A stretch of 64,000 bases of DNA from Atriophallophorus winterbourni (lineage: Eukaryota; Platyhelminthes; Trematoda; Plagiorchiida; Microphallidae). Both the position numbers and the translations under genes were made by a program. The notes beneath the pieces were generated by a model. That model was not told where the DNA came from and searched no databases. It saw only the letters and a list, made by a program, of their open reading frames with translations. The stretch is taken from NCBI GenBank assembly GCA_013407085.1, contig JACCGJ010002984.1, positions 1 through 64,000 on the forward strand, read 5' to 3'. Below, in pieces: positions 57,076 through 64,000 of the stretch (within the stretch, counting starts at the first letter, position 1; every line of letters starts with the position of its first letter).

Positions 57076-57694
57076 GCTAAAATGTCAGCCCATTTTAAAA
57101 TAAAAATATTACATGGGTTATCAATTGTAAGATTTTTAAATAAATATCACATCAAAGTTTATGTAGTGAGGCATGCTTACCAGGAATAACAATTGCCGAT
57201 AGCAAAATAGTTAGCAAAATTACGGCACCAGGTTGCATCGTAGTCAAAACATACATGAAAGTGGACGCTGTCATATTTATACTGGGTATCGCATCGCACA
57301 TTGGTTTAGAAATTTCTAGTTAATTTGACGAATGAATGGCGTTAAAATGGTAAAGGTAGCGTTGAGTTCAAACGCCAACTAGCTCCCGGATGCAGACGCA
57401 TCTTATGGATTCATTTTTCCATAGGACATCAAATATTTGTTTGTGAAAAATGTATAATAATTAATAATAAAATTAAACATAAAATTAAAATATAATGAAC
57501 AATTATTGAATCAAGAACGATAATTTCAAAGTCCTATTCGAATAAAATACTCAAAGTGCACCGGTGCAGCAAATAAAGTTTTCATGTTTATAAGCCTCTT
57601 ATATTAATAATTGAACACAGCTGGTACCATTGTTCAATGTCATGAGTTCTTCCACTTGAGAAAAGTGTCCCGAAAGTCACCGGCATATTTGGTT

Positions 57695-59875
57695 TCAAGA
57701 TTCAAGATTCAAGATTTTATGGTTGAAAAAGCAATTAATTTACAATAACCATCCAGTTGAACTATAGGTACAAGTGTATATGTGCATATGTGTGTAGAAA
57801 AATTTCAAAATCAAAATAATTCTGGTAACGATAGAATATAAATAGTTCGGGGCATAATTTGGATTGGCTCTCAGGAAATCGTCTAGTTTTAATTTGAATA
57901 TAGGAAAAGTGTTTGAGCTTACCAAATTGGCTGGCAGGGAATTCCAAGCGAAACAAATACGCACAGAATAAAAATACTTGCGACAGTTCTGATTGGAGTG
58001 GGGTATTTCCAACTTGCAGTTGTGACCGCGGTTGTTGCTGGATGTTCGTCGGTGAAATAGTATATCCAAAGGGTGGGAAACACTGTTGAGGATTTTGAAT
58101 GTGAGGAGGAGGTCGGCTCGCAGTCTTCTTTGTGCAAGCGTCGTCAGCTTCAGTTTACTCAGTCGGTCAGCGAATGGTAGGTTTTCGAGCCCAATGACCA
58201 ACTTTGAGGCTCTGTGGTATATGCAATCCAATAGTGAAATGTCTTTTTGAAGCCATGGAGTCCAGGCTTGTGAAGCGTAATCAGTAAGCGGGTGTATGTA
58301 CGTGTTCATCATCAGAGAAAAACAGCTCTGGGAAAAACGTCCGAATATCCGCCTTAACACACCGAGCATCCGAGACGCGCGTTTGTAAACGGCTTCGCAT
58401 AGTAGAACATTTTTCAGGCTACCGCAAATCCAGACACCTAGGTCTTTTTCTTCTTTGGTGTACTCCAGGATATTGTTGTCAAGCTTGTATGAATGAGAAA
58501 AGCTTAACACACGGCCAATGTGCATGATTTGAGACTTCTGCATGTTTAGCGGTAGTTTATTTTCAGATAACCACATTTGCACAGCATCCAAGTCACTTTG
58601 AATCGCACTGCAATGCTCGGCAGTGCTGATTTTTTTCCATATTTTTATGTCATCTGCAAACAGAACCATCTTACTGCCGCGTGGTGTTGGCAGGTCATTC
58701 ATATAGATCAGAAACAGCATCGGTCTAAGCACGGATCCCTGTGAAACACCGCTAGTGACGTCGATTTTCTTCGATAGTATACCGTCAACTTGAACAAGTA
58801 TGTGTCTTTTGCTGAGATAGTCTCGCAACAAGTCATACAGTCCTCCAGCAATACCGTGTTTCTTTAGCTTGTTCAGCAGTAAGTTGTGATCAACTCTGTC
58901 AAAAGCTTTAGAAATGTCTAGGTAGCATGCATGAATACTGCCTCCAGTGTCCACTGCACTAGTCCAGTCGTCCAAACATGTCAGCAAATTAGTTAGACAA
59001 GAGCGGTTTTTGCGAAATCCGTGCTGGGCAATTGTCAAGATTCCGTTCGTTTCCAGGTGGCGCACTACTTCTGCTGTGATTATGCGCTCAAAAACCTTTG
59101 GAACCGAAGACAGCAATGTCACAGGCCTGTAATGTTTACTTCAGAACGGCATCCACTTTTGTAAATTGGTGTAATTATTCCCAGCTTCCAATCAATTTGT
59201 ACCATTCCAACTCGAAGTAATTCGCTAAACAGACGAGATAAAGGTCCCGAGAGCTGCGCATTACAGCTTTTGAGGAGCTTCGGTGAAATTTCGTCTGGTC
59301 CCGGAGATATCTTTGCGTTTAACTTTCTTAAGTGCTGCGCAACCACCATCGGAGTAATTAATATTTCACTCAGAGTGGGACGATCATAACGAATGCTTGG
59401 TTGCTGTTCGTGGATTTCGGCGCAAATACTCCAGCATAAAAGTCTGCTAACAAATCAGCGGTTTGCTCAACGGATTCTGTGAAGCCGGACGAAGATTTCA
59501 GGGCAAAGACTCCTGGTTTGATATTTGTTCTATCGTTTACAAGTCTTTACAAGAGCTTCGGATTCTGGTGCAGATTATACTGAGATTCATCAAATTTGTT
59601 TTTATTTCAGTATAAGTTTGGATGTATAGGAATTCTGCGGGGGATAGTCAGTAGACGCCACTTCGACTTTTTAAGGTGACTAACATCTGATTCGCCACTA
59701 GCGTTTGCATCACTAAGCTGTTCAGCATCCCGCAAATTATCTTTACGTAGTAGAACATCTAATGGAGGTACGGGAAGTTTGGGTTTTGTGTTTACTTTGG
59801 TTTTACTTTTTAGTAAGTTATTGTGGGCATTCACTATAGGCATTAATGTTTCCTCGAATTTTTGAGAACAGTTTT
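57695..59875 (-). mobile_element. CR1-like retrotransposon, RT and C-terminal domain largely open
   Basis: A minus-strand frame of 460 codons ends at 57740. Its start region reads VPKVFERIITAEVV, then NGILTIAQHGFRKNRSCLTN, YLDISKAFDRVDHNLLLNKL, VSQGSVLRPMLFLIYMNDLP, VLFADDIKIW (catalytic), LPLNMQKSQIMHIG, RASRMLGVLRRIFGRFS, YIHPLTDYASQAWTPWLQKD, KLEIPHSNQNCRKYFYSVRI and FAWNSLPANL. One frame break near 59122 separates it from the fingers and linker (59349-59119: LNAKISPGPDEISPKLL). A further linker open frame lies at 59607-59843. The 3' end at about 57700 carries the terminal ATCTTGA repeats. It is the youngest-looking retroelement in the window. Confidence 0.92.
57698..57716 (-). repeat. CR1 3'-terminal heptamer repeats
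   Basis: TTCAAGATTCAAGATTCAA on the plus strand is (TTGAATC)n on the element strand, the short tandem tail that ends CR1 elements in place of poly(A). The same tail closes the plus-strand element at 63346-63366. Confidence 0.85.
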
Positions 59876-59939
59876 CTGATTATTTGATACAATGTTCTAC
59901 TTTATCTGGTTGTGATACATCGGTCTCGGTGCCGCTTAA

Positions 59940-60580
59940 TAGATTTTGCGATGATGAAGAAAGTAAAATCAATTCATAAAAGGTCAGTAAGTTTGTGTGA
60001 TTCACTCTTTTCTTCTGGATTATATGTAGCAACCCACATGAACGTTCTGATATTGTTGACCAGAAAGTTAGTTCAGTGCACTGTTTTGACCGCTTCGTTT
60101 CAGATTCACGCACTGATCACCAGATTTTCATACACATAATGACCCGTAAAACTCAAAGTGAACCATGTACAACTAAGAAATATCAACTTCAGAGTGCATC
60201 ATAACAAAATCTGCAGTGCACCGCCAAAATGTGAACCTTTATGTGCAACCGATATAACTGGATTTGAAGCAAGCGGAAGTTGAATCTCTGCTATATTGAG
60301 CTATTGATCAAGATTAGACACTCATGTTATCAATCAATACGGATCCATCTCCTAAGTAATCCACTTTAGAGGCCTTGCACAGGGAGACAAACCAAGGTTC
60401 ATCAAACTTAATCATAATGTCTTCCCTATTATGACGACAATCAACCATAAAACGGTTTAAAGTGTATGTGCGGAGGATGTGAGTAACATATTACAAATCA
60501 ATTGTGTTATCTAAGTTGATGGTAAAATAGTTACTTGAACTTGATTCGTTACGGTTGACACAGAGGATTCGTCGGATCAA
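59940..60580 (+). repeat. 640-bp dispersed repeat, copy 1 (contains family C motif)
   Basis: Aligns nearly base for base with 63368-64000, from GATGATGAAGAAAG through CACTCTTTTCTTCTGGA, TTGACCGCTTCGTTTCAG, GAACCATGTACAACTAAGAA, GATATAACTG and TTTAGAGGCCTT. Its 3' third (60405-60490) is a worn family C hammerhead-like segment: TTATGACGACAATCAACCAT, AAAACGG, GTGCGGAGGATGTGAG. Open frames in it are short and differ between copies, so it is not coding. It begins at the 5' side of the minus-strand CR1 element. Confidence 0.85.
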
Positions 60581-61585
60581 GGGTGATGGTTAGGACAAGA
60601 AACATGACTAGGCGGCGGTCAGTCCTCCACCTTCATGTCGACATTACAACGAAACAGAATATAATATGCCTAGAAGATTCACGTGACGAATACATGACCA
60701 GGATCAGTGGTGGCTTTTTCAACACTTCTTCATTGCCTATGTCGATTAATTTATTGTACTTAGAAACGTGCTTCGCCACGTTAAATAATAAATTTTGGTT
60801 TGATATTTACTCGCAACTCGGGGCTGCCTTCAGACACACTCTCGATGTTCCTTGATTCTGTTTTGAAGATACCTGGAATTCTGTTCTATGTTAAATTGAA
60901 GGCAACCGATAAATTGGATTTTGTAGATGCTAGCAAAAAGCTATCATATCCTTAAGATGCACTAGGGTTGATCGGTGAGTTTTGGCTTTTATAAGGCACG
61001 CATGGAAGCCCGTTTGAAAATTCTACCAATCTTTTCTGATGTGCTTTTAACATACGAAATTATTGAATTATTTTCATTGAAATATTCGTTTCCCGACTAC
61101 CTATATACTGCGTAACTGAATTGCCTAGCGTGTTTTCCTTTATTTACATTCAAATTCGCTCAATCTTAGGTTTATTGCTAAGTCTTATAACTTTTAGACC
61201 ATTAAAAACTGTTAATTTCCCTTGACCAGCTGTGCAATGCATTCAAGAACTTTTATCGCGAAAACTCAATAGTGATGCTCCTAATTTGTGTTCATCTTTT
61301 TCTAATCATCAACAAAGAAAAGCACATTGAAGTCTGTCGAGAAAGATATCATTATGTTCTCCAAAAACTCATGAGATCCTTCAAATCCCTACAGCTTCTG
61401 TTTTTCGATAATGATTGATCTGTTTTGATCGGTCATTTTGTTTACGATAAAACAATATAAACACAGACGAGCCGCGCAATCTGCCTTTTCGTAGGAGACG
61501 TTAAAAACTTTTTGCATGAAGGGTCTGCTTTGTTCTTCCTTCGAGTGGTGTTGGGTCTAGTTGGTAAATTGTGACTAATAGTATA
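60581..61585. other. No gene recognised
   Basis: A plus-strand frame at 60583-60855 matches nothing I know. The rest is AT-rich. Confidence 0.4.
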
Positions 61586-61589
61586 CAAG

Positions 61590-61995
61590 CTTTTCAATTT
61601 CTGCATTTCAGCAGCGAAAGTTGGTGGAATCACTAGTTCAACGTAAAAGGCCAAGTGGTTTAGCGAACAGTAGTGTTCAACCGTCCGTTGATGTTTTCGC
61701 TTATGGTATCCGTGAATTTACTAACGACACTAAGGCTAATCTCGCGTTCGAGGCATGGTTCCCTAGGCATGAAGATTTGTTCCGCGTGAATATTGTCTCA
61801 CAGGACGATGCGTGGAAAGGTCGACTAATACCAGTAAAATTAGTTCCAGTAAACCCTGTATATATTGTAAATTTGTCTCGCCATAATTCTCACGCGATCG
61901 TCCATTCAGATACGGAGTGAAAACCGTGAAATAGCTATTCAGAGACAGATCATCACTGTTTAACACGCATTATGCATGACTAAAACCGGTCATAC
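61590..61995 (+). pseudogene. Gag-like fragment of Mag/K02A2.6-type Gypsy element
   Basis: The open frame at 61621-61920 reads QPSVDVFAYGIREFTNDTKA, FEAWFPRHEDLFRVNIVSQD and DAWKGRLIPVKL. This is the N-terminal Gag segment of Mag-like Gypsy elements, where F-x-x-W-F-x-R-Y-E-D-x-F is followed by K-V-R-L-L-L-R-K-L. The next expected block (Y-V-N-F-I-L-P-K) appears as YIVNLSRHN in damaged frames, and L-F-N-T-R/H-Y appears near 61955. It belongs to a different Gypsy lineage from the CsRn1-type elements. No Pol or LTR was recognised nearby. Confidence 0.65.
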
Positions 61996-62233
61996 AGGAA
62001 ACCGACAATTCACAAATCACACAGATATGGTTAACAGAGAATGTGAGCGGTTTTACCTTCGTTCACTAACTGATTAAAAATTGAAATCGCTAATATTTAT
62101 ATGCAGACTCTAGCCTTCCAGTTTCACAGATATTCGGACTCGGCTCCTCAATTGATTGAAACAGGATCCCTCACTCACACTCCAAGCCATTATTGACTGG
62201 TATCTTCGATGTTGAATATCCGACGGGATTCAG

Positions 62234-62506
62234 TTGTGGTTTAAAATGGGGACTATGACAGTGCTGAAGTCAATCTCCAACGGATTCGGCTATGGTCCAT
62301 CTTGGGTACGATGGCAAACATGCGGTACGTTCAATCTAAAAGAAGTTACGCAGTCTCGGCCCGAATCAACCTGGATCCCAGAAACCAATACCATCTTCGT
62401 GAGAATGAAAGAAGCTTCCTTCTGTCTAAACAATTCGGCACCTGGCCTTTCGTGTAATTCTGTCCGTTCAAGCAACACCAATTCATCGATGCAGCATGAT
62501 CGGTAA
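62234..62506 (+). other. Unassigned open frame
   Basis: Ninety codons open on the plus strand, with two overlapping open frames on the minus strand. The plus peptide (CGTFNLKEVTQSRPESTWIP) matches no family I recognise. It ends about 90 bases before a CR1 fragment and could be part of an element or of an old gene. Confidence 0.25.
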
Positions 62507-62594
62507 TGGGGATGGTTTCAGTCAAAAAATATTGGTCGATCGAAGCCTTCACAAAAATCGTCCTAGAAGTCTATCAGTCTTTTAACCGCGTTCC

Positions 62595-63366
62595 AAGTCA
62601 ACGCAGTCGATCGGGGAAGTCGGGGGCAGCTTGCTAGGTTTACTGAAACGCATTTTCGGACGTATCTCACCAGACTCATTCGCGAAATTACTAAACTGTT
62701 ACATACATCCTGTCGTTGACTACGCTGTACAAGCTTGGACGCCATGGATGGGAAAAAACATCTCGCTCCTCGAACGAATTTATCACAAGGCAACCAAAAT
62801 GGTTACCGGATTGAATAATTTACCCTATGAGCAGCGACTGGCCAGACTTGGACTGTGCACCCTCGAGCACAGGCGTATCCTACACGACCTCACTCTGACA
62901 TATCGAATCATCTACGCGAAATCCCACCCTCTCAAACACCTCTTCAAGTTTGGTTAGGTTGTCCCCACACGCAGCCACCCTTTGACCATTCAAATCCCAC
63001 ACTCACGATTGAATTGTGGTGGTCACTTCTTCGCGGTTCGTGTATGCTTCTTGTGGAATAGCTTGACGACAGATATTGTTACCTCAGCGAACGAGCACAT
63101 CTTTCAACAAAGGTTACGAAACCTTATATTGAGAACTACTGCGTTAGCTCCTACCTATTGATGGCTATTTTTTAACGCACGGAACTACCGTCCATCCAAA
63201 GATTCTTTTCCCTCAGTCTGTGTCGCCATTGAGGATTATTTTTGCTCCACCTATGAAGAACATGGGTATGATCATACAAGTAACGATTTTCTTTTAATTT
63301 TTTATACGTATATCCTATGGTACTGTACCGCAATTTGCTTTTTTAACCATAAATCTTGAATCTTGA
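62595..63366 (+). pseudogene. CR1-like 3' end: C-terminal domain and 3' UTR
   Basis: Reads LLGLLKRIFGRISPDSFAKL, CYIHPVVDYAVQAWTPWMGK, ISLLERIYHKATKMVTGLNN, HRRILHDLTLTYRIIYAKSH, a frame slip at about 62957, then IQIPHSRLNCGGHFFAVRVC and FLWNSLTTDI. It ends TTALAPTY before a 200-base 3' UTR and the ATCTTGA tail at 63346-63366. It is 5'-truncated at about 62595. Confidence 0.88.
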
Positions 63367-63367
63367 A

Positions 63368-64000
63368 TAAATTGTGTGATGATAAAGAAAGCAAAATCAA
63401 TTCATAAGAGGTCAGTACATTTGTGTGATTCACTCTTTTCTTCTGGACTACATGTATCAACCCGCATATATTTTCTAATCTTGTTGATAAGAAAGTTAAG
63501 CCAGTGCGCTGTTTTGACCGCTTCGTTTCAGATTCACGCACTGATCACCAGATTTTCATATACATCACGACCCGTAAAACTCAAAGTGAACCATGTACAA
63601 CTAAGAAACATCAACTTCAGAGTGCATCATAACAAAACCTGCTGTGCACCGTCAAAATGTGAATCTTTATGTGCAACCGATATAACTGAATTTGAAGCAA
63701 CCGAAAGTTGGTTCTCTGCTATATTGAATTGTTGCTCAAGTTTAGACTCTCATCTTATCGATCAATACGGATCGATCTCCCAAGCAATCCACTTTAGAGG
63801 CCTTCAACTGGAAGACAAACCAAGGTTCATCAAACTTAATCATATTGTCTTCCCTATTATGTCGACAATCAGCCATAAAACGGTTTTGGTGTGTAAGTGC
63901 GGAGGTTGTGAGTAACAAATCAATTGAGTTCTCTAGCTTGATGATAAAACATTTACCTGAATTTGATTCGTTATAGTTGGAACAGAAGATTCATCAGATC
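63368..64000 (+). repeat. 640-bp dispersed repeat, copy 2 (runs off the window)
   Basis: See 59940-60580. Starts directly after the CR1 tail. It contains a family C segment at 63853-63915 (TTATGTCGACAATCAGCC, ATAAAACGG, TTTTGGTGTGTAAGTGCGG). An open frame of 179 codons across 63376-63915 is not conserved in copy 1, so it is not treated as a gene. Confidence 0.85.

Noticed and set aside
63376..63915. 179-codon open frame as a gene
   Set aside because: It spans a dispersed repeat; the nearly identical copy at 59940-60580 has stops in the same frame.
1..64000. CRISPR arrays, bacterial operons, tRNA or rRNA genes
   Set aside because: None seen; the sequence is eukaryotic in character and the tandem repeats found are microsatellites, a minisatellite and hammerhead units.

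Overview
This window reads as a piece of a parasitic flatworm nuclear genome, most likely a digenean trematode. It is AT-rich, has splice-site-flanked exons, no bacterial-style gene packing, and a repeat set typical of trematodes: a Gypsy LTR retrotransposon of the CsRn1/Boudicca clade with its Cys-His-Cys-Cys Gag knuckle, CR1-like and RTE-like non-LTR elements, Penelope-like GIY-YIG fragments, and many repeats carrying hammerhead ribozyme cores. The species cannot be named from the sequence alone. Almost nothing here is host coding sequence. The one host gene recognised is a single internal exon of diphthamide synthase subunit DPH1 at 547-757; one more splice-flanked exon of unknown function is proposed at 14027-14161.

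Layout. 1-1340: DPH1 exon and intronic sequence. 1342-6440: an ATGT microsatellite, an RTE-like reverse transcriptase scrap, then a decayed CsRn1-type Gypsy element (gag, protease, reverse transcriptase, RNase H) whose integrase core is replaced by a FLYWCH-type transposon relic and a 15-bp minisatellite. 6640-11975: a mosaic of CR1-like fragments in both orientations. 13084-18570: microsatellite, hammerhead repeat dimers, the candidate exon and an RTE-like fragment. 18930-34030: two diverged direct copies of one segment several kb long (copy A 18930-25100, copy B 26750-34030), each with a minus-strand CR1 relic, a plus-strand non-LTR relic and a second type of hammerhead. Copy A also holds a small LTR element with a 4-bp target duplication at a site that is empty in copy B. 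34030-40700: an RTE-like endonuclease half, two Penelope-like GIY-YIG fragments, and a palindrome around a TA/TGTA microsatellite. 43460-44860: hammerhead repeats, including a three-unit tandem array. 45240-48700 and 54100-55930: CR1-like and RTE-like relics. 51540-53890: two hammerhead repeat families. 57700-63366: a CR1 element with a 460-codon open reverse transcriptase, a Mag-like gag fragment and a second CR1 3' end. A repeat of about 640 bp occurs at 59940 and again at 63370 to the window end.

The unifying theme is a retroelement graveyard in which self-cleaving RNA motifs recur. Three hammerhead designs (families A, B and C) share the CTGATGA core, a short hairpin helix II, the GAAAC strand and a minimal palindromic helix III. 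In several places family A is arranged as tandem monomers of about 213-235 bp, the architecture known for retrozymes and for the terminal repeats of Penelope-like elements. No complete autonomous partner is visible in the window, but two Penelope-like GIY-YIG fragments are present.
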